NCBI RefSeq assembly: GCF_009831625.1
Contig: NZ_WUUS01000002.1
Span: forward strand, 248,001 to 312,000
DNA length: 64,000 nucleotides
Direction: 5' to 3'
Source: Halobaculum saliterrae
Lineage (GTDB): Archaea; Halobacteriota; Halobacteria; Halobacteriales; Haloferacaceae
The position numbers and the translations under genes are program-made. Within the stretch, counting starts at the first letter, position 1. Each line of letters opens with the position of its first letter. The notes beneath the pieces were generated by a model. That model ran no database searches and was not told the origin of the DNA. It saw only the letters and a list, made by a program, of their open reading frames with translations. Shown piece after piece: positions 1 to 9,002 of this stretch.

Positions 1-3000
1 TCTTGGACTGGGCGAGGATCGAGACTTGGAAGCCGGCCCGGGAGAACCAATCGAACCCGTGGGAGAGTATCGTCCGGTGGACGTCCGTCATCTCAAATGA
101 GCCTTCGTCGGCTGCAAGGACGAACGCCATTCCCTCCTCGGTGATGGTCACAGCACCCTCGGTGTCAGCGATCAGGTGTTCGTCCTCGCCTTCCGTCACG
201 TCGGTGTAGGCGATGGTGCCGGGGGGAGTCTCCTTCTCGAGTAGTTCGTCCTTCGGAACGGAGACGCCGTCGTCCGGCTCTTCTCCTTGGACATCCTCGC
301 TGATCTGGACGTAGCGGTTGAAGTGGTCGGGGTTGATTTTCAGACCGTTCGGGTAGTCGTCGATGGAGCGGCCGGTACGTTCCTCGAACACTTCCGCGAC
401 CCGGCGGAGGGCGACGGCCTCAGCTCCGCGTTCCAACTGCACTTCCCGGATCGCTTGGAGGAAGTGGCGTTGGGTTGCTTCGTCGTTCCCGAGGTTGTGG
501 ATGAGCATCGCCGTCTCGTTGATGTTGGCCTCCAGCGGCGGGACGCCGTACTCGTCCAACGAGTTCACCAGCTTGGCTTTCGCCTCGTCACGACTCCGTT
601 CGGGTGGGTAGTCCGCGAACGTGTTGACGGGTATCGGATCCGAGAGGTACTCCTCGTGTTCTCCTTGCAGGAGGATGCGGAGGTACATCACGAACCGCGG
701 GATGTCCTCGATATCGGGGCCGTCGACCTGCTCACCGAGTCGTTCGGCGAGCAGGCGTGCGTCTTCCGGGAGGCCGATCCCGAAGGTGCCCATTGTCCGG
801 CTGTTAGCGAACATCTGGTCGCGGGTCTCCTCGGTGATCTGACCGGGATTCTGGTTCGCCAGCCCAACACCCATCTTCTTGGAGCGGGCCTTCGACAGCA
901 TGGCCTCGACGTCCATCTCCTCGCTCTCGACCCAATCGAACTCGTCGATGAACGTGAAGTAGGGCTCGCGAAGCTCCTCTTCCTCGCGGCGGGATTGGAT
1001 TGCCGACCAAATCCGGCGCATCACCGCGGTAGAGACGACCCGCTTCAGGTCTTCACTCTCGATGGGGATCTTCACGAGGATGATCTTGCCTTCCTCAACC
1101 GATTCCGCGAGGTCAACCGTCCCCTCGCGGTGGGCAACGATGCCGCGGGCCAGCGGGTCCTCAACCCACGACTGGATACGCCGAACGACGGCGTCCACTT
1201 CGGCGTCATCCATCTCCGCGATCTTCTCGGTGTAGGAGTGGATGTTCATCATCGCCTCCTTGTTGTCCTCGTCGAGGCCCTCCTCGTCCATGAGGCGGCG
1301 GCCCTCCCGCTTGATCATGTCCGCGAACGCCCGCCGGGACTGCTTAGACATGATGACGTGGTACATGTCGGTCAGCGTGAAGGGCTTCGGCGACCGGATC
1401 ATCGCCCGAGCGATGTTGGTGGTGATCCCCTGCATCTTCGGGCCCCAGTAGTCGCCGCCTTTCAGGATCGCCACGAGGTCGTCGACGATGGACGATACCT
1501 CCTTGTTGTAGGCGACTGTGCCCGGCTCCTTCGTCGCCTCGAGGAAGTTGATCCCGACGACCTGATCGAAGTCTTCGGACCCGGGCTCGATCCAGATGAC
1601 GTCGTCCATCCGGTTCTCGGGAATCTCCGTGATCAACTCGTCGACGGTGTCCCCTTTCGGGTCGATGTAACAGAAGCCGTAGCCCTTCCGGGCGATCTGG
1701 TTGAGGATGTTCTTCTGAGCGGTGGACTTCCCGTTCCCCGTCATGCCGAACATCGTCATGTGGCGGAACCAGGAGCTCTTCTCGATCCCGATCTCGTGGA
1801 AGCCGACGCGGTTGTCCTTCAGGTAGCCCAACCAGATTGGGGAGTCCGGGTGTTCCTCGTGGACGTCGATGAGTTCGTTCTTCACGTCCTGGCCCATGTA
1901 GACGTTCCCGTCTTCGTCGTGGACCTTCACCTCGTAGGCGCGATCCTCGTTCGTGTGAGGGTCGAAGCACCACTCCCGTTCCACGCTATCAGGCGTGATC
2001 GCGGACTCGTCCATCTCGCGAGCGGGGGCAGGGAGGTTGTCCGGCCCTCCCTGATACGGGTTGTCCGGGTCATACCGTCGCTCATACTCGCTCTGAGCTT
2101 CGAGGAGACGGATGTACTGCTTTGCCTGTTCGTCGGTTTCAGCGTGTTCTCGGAGGTCTTCGACTGTGAGGTTGTCCGACTCATAGCGGTCGTGGAGTTT
2201 CAGGAACCCCTCACGCCGCTCGCCCTCAAACTGCTCGGCCGGTTCTTGTAGGGTCTTGTCGAACGTGGCTTCGCCCATCACGCGCTGAGCGGCTCCACCT
2301 TCTTCCCACGCCCCCTGTTCGGGTTCTGGAATGGACTCGTCGACGTCGCCGTCGAGGGCAGGGGCGTCCTCCGGAGCTGGGTCAACTGAATCGCCGGATT
2401 GGAGTCCAGTACGGGTTGCTGAGAGGCCTCCATTGGCGGCAGTTTGACCGACAGTGTAGTCTTCGAAGGGGAGCGCATCGACCGCTTTCACCTTTCGGGG
2501 GGCGTCCGCTGGCGCCTGCGAGCCAAGCCCACGCCGAGTGAACTGGACGTTGGGTGTCTCGACAGCGTTGTTCGGGAGGTGAGCGATCGCGCCGAGCTCC
2601 GGAGGCGTAAGGGGGAAGTTCTGGAAGTCGTCTTGTGGACGGCCGGTTTCCCGTTCCCACTCGCGGCCGACCGCTTGCTCGAGAAGCCATTTGAGCGACT
2701 TCCCTGAGACGGGGACGTCTCTGAACTGCTGATCGTAGTCGGGGTTGTGATAGGTGCCGACGTAGGCGTTGCCGATTTGCCCTGCTGCCTGTGAGACGAA
2801 TTCTTCGTTTTCCCCAAAGACGAAGTAGCGAATGTTGACGTAGAACGCTGGTTCTCCGGCCATATCTTCGATGGCGTTGGCCGTCCGCAGCTGTTTCTGA
2901 GTGGGATCTTCGATCTTCGGGTTGAACCACGAGTGAACAAAGTTGCCTTCTTTGAGGTGTCTGGAGACCTTCCCGGCGTTTCTCCATCCGGGACGACGCT

Positions 3001-3592
3001 CTCTCCAGTCGCTGTTTGCCGGGGTGAAGATGACCTGAGCGACAGCCGATGTTCCCGACCGTCCGATGAGTGCCGAGGTGATATTACGGAACGGGCTCTT
3101 GTCGTCCTCGAATTGCCCGTGTGCGCCCTGTCCCATACCTTTGAACGGATGGTAGATATTCCGGTCAGGAGTGAGGTAGCCGCCACTCACGTAGTCGCCG
3201 GGTGTGAATCCGGGGAATGCTTTGTCGGTTCGCTGGATGTGGATCCGCGGGTAGTTCGCGGCCATCATCTCTCGGTGGGTGTTGTACCAGTAGTCGTTGG
3301 GAACGGACCAGACGAACTTGATGTGGCCTTCGTCGTACCAGATTTCGAAGGAGAATGGTCCGGGGTACTCCTCGTTGCCCAAGAGCCGCGACAGGAACCC
3401 TCGATCAATTTCCCCACGCTGGAACGTTTTGATCACCTCGACGGCGTACTCGTGACCGGGCCCTTCCTTGTAGGGCCGAGTCTGCATGAGGATATTTCCT
3501 TCATCGCGAGTCCGATCCTGAAGCGACCTATAGAGCTCCTCGTCAACCTGAAGGGGCTGGTACCCTCCGCTGTTTAGAAATGGGAGGTTCAT
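1..3592 (-). CDS. Conjugative-transfer ATPase (TraG/VirB4-like), 3' part outside window
   Basis: Reads leftward and is still open at the window edge, so the C-terminus is missing; 1197 codons are visible. Residues 616-624 are a Walker A loop (GMTGNGKST, K622). A Walker B strand follows (FTFIDEFDWV, with D883 and E884), then an LANQNPGQI segment typical of TraG/TraD coupling ATPases. The first 390 or so residues contain no motif I know and are followed by an acidic, proline-rich linker. Such ATPases drive DNA transfer through type IV secretion-like channels at the membrane and are common on haloarchaeal plasmids and integrated elements. The start is the first ATG after an in-frame TAG nine codons upstream. 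The small membrane protein 68 nt upstream may be co-transcribed. The ATPase class is well supported; the exact subfamily is not. Confidence 0.85.
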   Translation of the reverse strand, partial: MNLPFLNSGGYQPLQVDEELYRSLQDRTRDEGNILMQTRPYKEGPGHEYAVEVIKTFQRGEIDRGFLSRLLGNEEYPGPFSFEIWYDEGHIKFVWSVPNDYWYNTHREMMAANYPRIHIQRTDKAFPGFTPGDYVSGGYLTPDRNIYHPFKGMGQGAHGQFEDDKSPFRNITSALIGRSGTSAVAQVIFTPANSDWRERRPGWRNAGKVSRHLKEGNFVHSWFNPKIEDPTQKQLRTANAIEDMAGEPAFYVNIRYFVFGENEEFVSQAAGQIGNAYVGTYHNPDYDQQFRDVPVSGKSLKWLLEQAVGREWERETGRPQDDFQNFPLTPPELGAIAHLPNNAVETPNVQFTRRGLGSQAPADAPRKVKAVDALPFEDYTVGQTAANGGLSATRTGLQSGDSVDPAPEDAPALDGDVDESIPEPEQGAWEEGGAAQRVMGEATFDKTLQEPAEQFEGERREGFLKLHDRYESDNLTVEDLREHAETDEQAKQYIRLLEAQSEYERRYDPDNPYQGGPDNLPAPAREMDESAITPDSVEREWCFDPHTNEDRAYEVKVHDEDGNVYMGQDVKNELIDVHEEHPDSPIWLGYLKDNRVGFHEIGIEKSSWFRHMTMFGMTGNGKSTAQKNILNQIARKGYGFCYIDPKGDTVDELITEIPENRMDDVIWIEPGSEDFDQVVGINFLEATKEPGTVAYNKEVSSIVDDLVAILKGGDYWGPKMQGITTNIARAMIRSPKPFTLTDMYHVIMSKQSRRAFADMIKREGRRLMDEEGLDEDNKEAMMNIHSYTEKIAEMDDAEVDAVVRRIQSWVEDPLARGIVAHREGTVDLAESVEEGKIILVKIPIESEDLKRVVSTAVMRRIWSAIQSRREEEELREPYFTFIDEFDWVESEEMDVEAMLSKARSKKMGVGLANQNPGQITEETRDQMFANSRTMGTFGIGLPEDARLLAERLGEQVDGPDIEDIPRFVMYLRILLQGEHEEYLSDPIPVNTFADYPPERSRDEAKAKLVNSLDEYGVPPLEANINETAMLIHNLGNDEATQRHFLQAIREVQLERGAEAVALRRVAEVFEERTGRSIDDYPNGLKINPDHFNRYVQISEDVQGEEPDDGVSVPKDELLEKETPPGTIAYTDVTEGEDEHLIADTEGAVTITEEGMAFVLAADEGSFEMTDVHRTILSHGFDWFSRAGFQVSILAQSK

Positions 3593-3660
3593 CTGTGACT
3601 GGTCAGAGGGAGTCTGCTATCATTTGTAAAACTTCGCCGATTTCAAAGGTGGCCCGGTTG

Positions 3661-3987
3661 TCAGAAATGGAATATCCAGAATGTTCCGCGACAGGTTGGA
3701 CCAACGAAGAGATGAATGAGGGCGAAAGCAATGACAGAGACCACACTTAGCGAGCCCGTTACTCGGATTCCCCACTTGAGCACCCGATACGACGTAAGTT
3801 TCCACTTCGGGATCTTCGCTTTGTGAAGGAATATGAGGAACAGAAACGGCGTGCCCACGAACATCGGAAAGAACGTGACCATCGCGTTGGTGGTGATCGA
3901 GTAAGCCATCGGGATGTAGTAGTCACACCCGAAGCCAGAGGTCACGATCTGGAGAAGAAAACCGGCACTCGTGGAGAGGGGAAGCAT
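3661..3987 (-). CDS. Small three-helix membrane protein of unknown function
   Basis: 108 residues. Three hydrophobic stretches (about 8-30, 36-55 and 75-95) are separated by short basic loops. No family was recognised. It lies just upstream of the conjugation-type ATPase on the same strand and could belong to the same transfer module. A TATA-like element 24-29 nt before the ATG fits a leaderless transcript and supports this start. The composition is AT-richer than in the right half of the window, as for its neighbours. Confidence 0.6.
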   Translation of the reverse strand: MLPLSTSAGFLLQIVTSGFGCDYYIPMAYSITTNAMVTFFPMFVGTPFLFLIFLHKAKIPKWKLTSYRVLKWGIRVTGSLSVVSVIAFALIHLFVGPTCRGTFWIFHF

Positions 3988-4010
3988 ATTCGATTCGTGC
4001 TTGACGCTGG

Positions 4011-4016
4011 TATAAG
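4011..4016 (-). promoter_or_regulatory. TATA-like box for the small membrane protein
   Basis: On the minus strand the element reads CTTATA, centred about 27 nt upstream of the ATG at 3987. That is the usual distance from TATA box to transcript start in haloarchaea, so the mRNA is probably leaderless. Confidence 0.5.
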
Positions 4017-4032
4017 TTGTTTTCCCGATTTT

Positions 4033-4242
4033 GGCTCGTTGTTGTATTGCTTCGTAGATTTATCGTGCGAGACGACAATGAACGCAGACGTGAACGGTGC
4101 GGTGAATATCCGCCGAAAATAACTCAGAGTCCTCCGTTAGGAGATTGAATATCGGCAGGTTGGCATACCCGTAGTCTTTCTGTGCAACCGCGAGAGCGGG
4201 ATGTTCAACACGAGAGAGCAGGGAGGGTGCAAACCCAAATTT
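4033..4242 (+). pseudogene. tnpB: TnpB (IS200/IS605, IS1341-type) 3' relic
   Basis: The reading frame shows NADVNGAVNIRRK, the hallmark end of the TnpB zinc-ribbon region. Two stop codons follow, and then, in the same frame, a PVVFLCNRESGMFNTREQ-like segment ending in GGCKPKF. That order resembles the C-terminal tail of haloarchaeal TnpB proteins. Only the last 60-70 codons are recognisable and they are interrupted by stops, so this is a dead remnant of a TnpB gene. The catalytic part is absent. Confidence 0.65.
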
Positions 4243-4528
4243 AAGAAGCTGTTACGACGCCGATCTGATATGAGTACTGCTGGTGAATATCCAGTGGACC
4301 CATCAGACCAGCAAAGGTATTAATTACTCAAATTCATGACGGATGATAAAATAAAAGAACGCAACGTAGTTCAAACCCCTCTAATGTGACGGTACCATTT
4401 CGAAAGGCCTCGGCATTCATAGGGTTCAGATAAGGGATGACATTCTACTGCTGTGAACTCAGCATTGGGCCATCGGTAATTTCACACCGATTCGGATGAA
4501 TCAGCCGGTCAGTAGAACTGCGGATCCA
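4243..4528. other. AT-rich stretch without a recognised gene
   Basis: No reading frame with recognisable content was seen. The sequence is AT-rich and follows the TnpB relic, so it may be scar sequence from insertion and loss of a mobile element. Confidence 0.4.
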
Positions 4529-4999
4529 TCAGTTGGAGGCTTTCACCATCTGAAGACGTTTGGCTTCGAAGCCGAAGGGCTCGTAGAGGGCTTTCGCGGC
4601 GTGATTGTTCTTGTTAACCGAAAGATACACCGTTTCATATCCTCGTTCATCCGCCCACGCTTCGAGTGTCCTCAAGAGCGCGGATGCGATACCTTGCTGA
4701 CGCCAGTTTGGCCGAACATATGCTTCACTGATAGCGAGGGTCGCCCCACGCTCGAATACCGGTGCTGAGGGTCGAACCACTCCTGTTGTGAATCCGACAA
4801 AGGAATCATGTTCGACGGCGAGTTGAGCACAGTAGTTCGCTTGAGAGAGATTCTTCCCTCGGTGATCGATAGCATCCGTTCTGATGTCAGACGCGAGTGT
4901 GTTGTAGTCATCCAGATTCTCCATCTCTTTGGCAAACGGCATTCAGAGCTCATCGACGCTGGCAGTAGCGTCGTCGCTTCTGGCTTGACGGAATTTCAT
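4529..4999 (-). pseudogene. GNAT N-acetyltransferase interrupted by an in-frame TGA
   Basis: The frame from ATG 4999 starts MKFRQARSDDATASVDEL, a normal GNAT opening. It meets TGA at 4943-4945 and continues immediately with MPFAKEMENLDDYN. Downstream it carries the acetyl-CoA-binding motif (RPNWRQQGIASALL) and the late strand AAKALYEPFGFEA. A Trp codon at the stop (giving ELW-PFAKEM) would fit the family, so a TGG-to-TGA nonsense change is the simplest reading. Alternatively translation restarts at the ATG at 4942, giving 137 residues that lack the first strand. The enzyme would acetylate an unknown small-molecule or protein amine. Whether it is still functional is uncertain. Confidence 0.6.
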
Positions 5000-5285
5000 A
5001 TTATCACTGAATCTCATACTGATTAGCTCTTGTCCCGTACTTACAGAAGCTGTCCACCACGTTGAGCCGAGTTCTCGCGGTCGGACTCGGAGTGGAACTG
5101 TCGTTGAGTAGATCTACGAATTGGTCGAGTCTCAAGTGTAGAGTTCGGTCCAGAAGTTGAGGCTGGCCTTCTCAATGCATGCGATCCTCGAACCGCCTCA
5201 TGGTCAACAGAGAATTAAACTCCAGTATTTTCGTAGCTTTCACTCCTAACACTCTTTACAGTACATACCGTATCTCCATTCAACG

Positions 5286-5657
5286 ATGTCTATCGACCGA
5301 GACACCTTCGATAACACAAGTGAGGACGAGCTCGCAGATCTTTCTGTCCCAGATCAGGTTCTGGGATTCCTCGTCGCCAAGGAGGATCGGGCGTTCAAAG
5401 CCCGCGAAATCGCCTCCCAGATTGGCGTCGACGAGGGCGCGGTTAGCACCGCTCTCTCGCGATTGAAGCACCGCGACCTCGTCGAGCACAAGGCGACGTA
5501 CTGGGCGGTGACCGACGACGTCAATCGCCTCGAAAGATATAGTGGTTACGAGCGAGTGACCACTCTGCTCAACGAACGATTCGGGGAGGAAGACAAGGAA
5601 GCGTGGCGCGAGCACGCACCCGAGGAACCCCACCCGAGTGTCGGGGACGACCAGTGA
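5286..5657 (+). CDS. MarR-like winged-helix protein, probable antitoxin
   Basis: 123 residues. The central region has a winged-helix DNA-binding pattern: an AREIASQIGVDEGAVSTALS helix pair, then a wing around KATYWAV. The C-terminus is highly charged. The gene overlaps the following PemK-type toxin gene by 4 nt (GTGA), as is typical of toxin-antitoxin operons. In that arrangement the HTH protein usually neutralises the toxin and represses the operon. The antitoxin role is inferred from the pairing; the DNA-binding fold is seen in the sequence. Confidence 0.75.
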   Translation: MSIDRDTFDNTSEDELADLSVPDQVLGFLVAKEDRAFKAREIASQIGVDEGAVSTALSRLKHRDLVEHKATYWAVTDDVNRLERYSGYERVTTLLNERFGEEDKEAWREHAPEEPHPSVGDDQ

Positions 5658-6004
5658 CCGACGAAGAGACCCTGATTTTCGAGCGTGGCGACGTCGTCTA
5701 CGGAGATGATCCGTTCAAAAGCGAGGAAGACGCTCGGCCCTGGCTCATTCTCTCGAATCACGAAGGGCGTCCGTTCCACGGCGACCAGTATATCGCAGTG
5801 ACACTGACAACGAAATCCTGGATGGACGGGCTAATCGAGATACCGGAGGAGAGCTGGCGACGTGGTGGGACTCCGAGCAAGAGTCGGATCGCTCCGTGGG
5901 GAGTCCAATCGATTGACCACGAGGATATCGACTTCTGGCAGGGTCGCCTTGACAGCGATCTCGTTGACGAGGCTGTTGCCTCACTGGTTGAGGAACTTCA
6001 GTAG
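5654..6004 (+). CDS. PemK/MazF-family toxin
   Basis: 116 residues from a GTG start that overlaps the stop of the HTH gene. It begins with the barrel strand FERGDVVYGDDPF and continues DARPWLILSNHE, then YIAVTLTTKSW, the succession of beta strands usual in PemK/MazF RNA endonucleases. Serine and tryptophan residues near RIAPWGVQSI fit the later part of the fold. Family members cleave mRNA in ribosome-dependent or -independent ways; the target is unknown here. Starting at the upstream ATG 5603 would place 17 extra residues inside the partner gene and is less likely. Confidence 0.8.
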   Translation: MTDEETLIFERGDVVYGDDPFKSEEDARPWLILSNHEGRPFHGDQYIAVTLTTKSWMDGLIEIPEESWRRGGTPSKSRIAPWGVQSIDHEDIDFWQGRLDSDLVDEAVASLVEELQ

Positions 6005-6060
6005 CGGTTGACTCTGGTATTTTGTTCGGCTGCTGTCTAAATGAAACAGCCGTTAGATAG

Positions 6061-6186
6061 CTGGTGCGTATTGACCATCGAGGGTTCTATCGGTTCAAGT
6101 GGATGTTCCAGTACCCCCCGAGATCCACCGTGCGTATCATGCACGGAACCGCTACAGACGCGAACAAACTGGATCGGTCAAGATAG
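6061..6186 (+). pseudogene. Short protein-coding relic, possibly from a transposase
   Basis: A 41-codon stretch without a start reads LVRIDHRGFYRFKWMFQY, then PPRSTVRIMHGTATDANKL, then a stop. It looks like coding sequence, but I cannot name the parent protein. It sits between the toxin gene and the CPBP protease and is preceded by a hairpin (CGGCTG...CAGCCG, 6029-6054). A decayed insertion sequence is one guess. Confidence 0.25.
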
Positions 6187-6217
6187 GGTATATGAAGGCC
6201 TAGGCATCACCGAGATG

Positions 6218-6225
6218 TTTATATA
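6218..6225 (+). promoter_or_regulatory. TATA box of the CPBP protease gene
   Basis: TTTATATA is centred about 26 nt before the ATG at 6248. This is a clear archaeal TATA box, and its position predicts a leaderless transcript and supports the chosen start. Confidence 0.65.
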
Positions 6226-6247
6226 ATTGTGATCACACGCGGCAGTC

Positions 6248-7132
6248 ATGCGTCAAAATAAAATCATATTCCGGGGAGGTGTTCGGACGATCCTCGGCTT
6301 CGCAGTCGCGTTTGCTGTCGTCACTGCGGTATGGGTGCCGCTCACTGCGGCCGTCTCCGATGCCCCGGCGTGGATTGGACTGGTGTCCGAGATCGCCAAG
6401 TTCGCAGTTCTCGGAGCTGCCGTTCTGGTACTCCTCCATATCGACAACGTCAGCGTGCCCGAGCTGGGGTTGTCGCGTCGCCAGTTTGTGCCGGCAGTCT
6501 TCACCTTCGGGGTTCTCTGGGTGGCATTGAACGTGTTGGGAATCGGGCTCGCTGTTGTCGTCGGCAATCAGTGGGACATCTCTCTGATCTGGTACCTCCC
6601 CGAGGTAGTCACTCGGGAGTTCGGGACGCTGCCGACGCCGTGGCTGATTTTTGTCCTCCTCAATTTCCTTGTCATCGGACTCGTCGAGGAGGCTGCCTTT
6701 CGGGGGTACTTCCAGTCGAAGATGATCGCTCTCCTCGGTGACGATACTCGCCTCCACGTCGCGTTCGGGATTCTGCTCACCAGTGTCGTGTTCGGCGCCC
6801 TTCACACGCCGGGTGCGTTGGTCGCCGGCGCCGGTGTCGAGGGAGCTCTCGGGGCCGCAGCGTTACCCGCTATCACCGCCGTTCTGTTCGGCGTCCTCTA
6901 CGAATTGACCCACAACCTGTATCTTGTGGCCCTATTTCACGGGCTTGGGAATACGTGGCCATTGGTGATCGACTGGACGTCTTGGGCGGGAACTGCGCTC
7001 GTGGCCTTCTGGGTCGGCGCCGCGTGTATTTACATCGGTGTGACGCTCGGATACCGGTATTGGGCGTCCGGGCCCGACCGGACACCGAACGTTGAGCGGG
7101 TGGAAGTCGGATATTCGGGGATATTCGAGTGA
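6248..7132 (+). CDS. CPBP-family intramembrane metalloprotease (Abi)
   Basis: 294 residues with about eight hydrophobic segments. It has the CPBP signatures: EEAAFRG (E147, E148, R152), then FGALHTPG (H186), then ALFHGLGN (H231). These residues form the metal-dependent active site inside the membrane. Relatives include CAAX prenyl proteases and proteins linked to bacteriocin immunity; the substrate here is unknown. The gene stands alone with its own TATA box. Confidence 0.85.
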   Translation: MRQNKIIFRGGVRTILGFAVAFAVVTAVWVPLTAAVSDAPAWIGLVSEIAKFAVLGAAVLVLLHIDNVSVPELGLSRRQFVPAVFTFGVLWVALNVLGIGLAVVVGNQWDISLIWYLPEVVTREFGTLPTPWLIFVLLNFLVIGLVEEAAFRGYFQSKMIALLGDDTRLHVAFGILLTSVVFGALHTPGALVAGAGVEGALGAAALPAITAVLFGVLYELTHNLYLVALFHGLGNTWPLVIDWTSWAGTALVAFWVGAACIYIGVTLGYRYWASGPDRTPNVERVEVGYSGIFE

Positions 7133-7652
7133 GTGTGCCTGTCGAAAACTACAGTAAGCAACAAGTTCGATGCATGTACAGTATTGATCGGAACCAGAGC
7201 AGAATATATCAGCTGCCGAGGAGTTCAACGGAGCTACGCGTTTCACAACTAGGCCTCTCGGTCTGTTGTACCTACTAACTCGTAGCCGCGGAAGACCAGT
7301 TCGATAGCGATTCCTCTCGAACGCGTACACCGAGGCGAAGATGGTCAACGTTCCGCAAAAACAGGCATCTCCGAGAGGTACAGGTGAGCGACTTCACTCG
7401 CAATCCCCTGACCTAGTGAACGCAACTGCAAAGACAGCTCTCACCACAGAGACAAAAACGAATTCGGTGACTTTCCTCTTTCTTTTGGAACGGTTCAACT
7501 CGGTGCTTAGATTGAGTTGAGTACACATCTTCCACTATAATTCACTATTTGAACAATTGTTATCCGAAGAATATTACTATATTTTAATCAATTCTCAACC
7601 TACTATGTCCAGATAGTTACCATTATACGTTCATCCCTCGCTCTGGTGTTAT
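7133..7652. other. 520-bp AT-rich intergenic region
   Basis: No credible gene was seen. The right end is strongly AT-rich and carries a perfect palindrome AACAATTGTT (7553-7562). A TATA-like CATTATA lies about 30 nt before the glycosyltransferase ATG. The palindrome could be an operator for that gene, but nothing else supports this. Confidence 0.4.
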
Positions 7653-8894
7653 ATGGAGCCGATCTGGTATGCCAGTCTCGGTTTCTCCGTCTTTGGCTGG
7701 ACGATACTGTTGATTTTTTTCGGTGCTACACTCTTCTGGCTCGGGGAAATGTTGATTGTCGGCCGCGCACCTCAGGGCCCCATCGAGCACCCCCCTTCTG
7801 CAGTCGAGGTGCGAGTTCTGACTCGTGATGCCGAGGCAGTCGTCCAAGGCACAGTCAATTCACTCCCCGACAACCTCGCGGCGACAAGGGTAGTCGCCGA
7901 AACTGACATCGACATCCTCGGTGCGAGCGTCCACATCGTCCCCGATGACTTCACTTGTGAAGCCATACGGAAAGCGCGGGCTGTGGAGTGGGCACGTCGT
8001 GAGGTGGAGTGTGTGGGTGAGTTCGTTTTGTACATCGACGAGGATACGCTGTTGGGGGACTTCCACGGACTCCCCGACGCTGATATGATCCAATTGGCGG
8101 AGCGGCCGATCCGCAGCGCGTCGTGGCTCACGTATCTGGCCGAAATGTTTCGGATGGGATTCCAACTGGAGCAGGCGACGTTTCCGAAGTTCCGCTACCC
8201 GCTGTATGCGTGGGGCGGCGGCTTTGCCGTTCGGAAGCAACTTGAGGATGTACTGACGTGGGACGTAGAGACGGTAACTGAGGACACGAATTTCGTGTGG
8301 CGGGCAGCACGATCAGGCGACTACGACCTTCAGTATCTCGACGTGAAAGCGATGAATCAGGCGCCGCCGTCAATACGCGAAATGATTCACCAGCGTCGCC
8401 GCTGGATTTCGGGGGCCGCACGCGACTCCCACTTGCTACCGCTGCGCTATAGACTTCTCTCGTTGATGCGAAACGCCGCATGGGCGCTCGTGTTTGTCTC
8501 GCCCGCCCTCGCATTACCACTGGTGACGCCGATCGAGAACTTGTTCTTTCCCACATACTATTGGTACATCATCGTCTTCCAGTTGGTGGGGCTGTTTGGT
8601 TGGGCATTTCTCGGGTACTGGTACTTCGCCGAGCGGGTTTGGATACTTGCTCTATTGTTTATTACCATTCCCGTCGTTGCGCTGATCCACTCGGCAGGAG
8701 CGTTCTGGGCCGTACTTAGTCCAACAGAGACGTTCAGAGTCACAAAGAAGGTCTCTCCACTCGAGATAGCCGATGAACGACTCCGAGAGTACAATGTATC
8801 GGAACACACCAAAACCGGACAACGACGCGGTCAGAACCGTCCCGGTGAAAATGCCGAAGTCGATCCGGAAGCTGAGGTAGAAGCTGATGACTGA
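7653..8894 (+). CDS. Membrane glycosyltransferase, family 2, processive type
   Basis: 413 residues. One transmembrane helix (about 8-36) precedes a GT2 catalytic domain. The metal-binding DED is at 129-131, WGGGFAVRK at 187-195, the acid-base TED at 209-211, and the acceptor motif QRRRW at 247-251. Four further hydrophobic segments (about 268-365) follow, then a charged tail. The QxxRW motif and C-terminal channel-like helices place it with hyaluronan/cellulose-synthase-like or Egghead-like enzymes that build and export a glycan. The sugar is unknown. No other polysaccharide gene is adjacent. Confidence 0.85.
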   Translation: MEPIWYASLGFSVFGWTILLIFFGATLFWLGEMLIVGRAPQGPIEHPPSAVEVRVLTRDAEAVVQGTVNSLPDNLAATRVVAETDIDILGASVHIVPDDFTCEAIRKARAVEWARREVECVGEFVLYIDEDTLLGDFHGLPDADMIQLAERPIRSASWLTYLAEMFRMGFQLEQATFPKFRYPLYAWGGGFAVRKQLEDVLTWDVETVTEDTNFVWRAARSGDYDLQYLDVKAMNQAPPSIREMIHQRRRWISGAARDSHLLPLRYRLLSLMRNAAWALVFVSPALALPLVTPIENLFFPTYYWYIIVFQLVGLFGWAFLGYWYFAERVWILALLFITIPVVALIHSAGAFWAVLSPTETFRVTKKVSPLEIADERLREYNVSEHTKTGQRRGQNRPGENAEVDPEAEVEADD

Positions 8895-9002
8895 CAGCCT
8901 ACTACCGCCTTCTCCGTCTTGATGCCGCCATGCATCTGTGGCTCAGTGAGGAGATTACGAGGCGTTAATCGGTAACGATCCACAAGTCGCTGAGTAGAGC
9001 AC

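Noticed and set aside
287..2251. Long plus-strand open frame of 654 codons opposite the conjugation-type ATPase
   Set aside because: It lies antisense to a frame with Walker A and B motifs and a coherent protein; its own translation is Val/Asp/Arg-rich with no motif.
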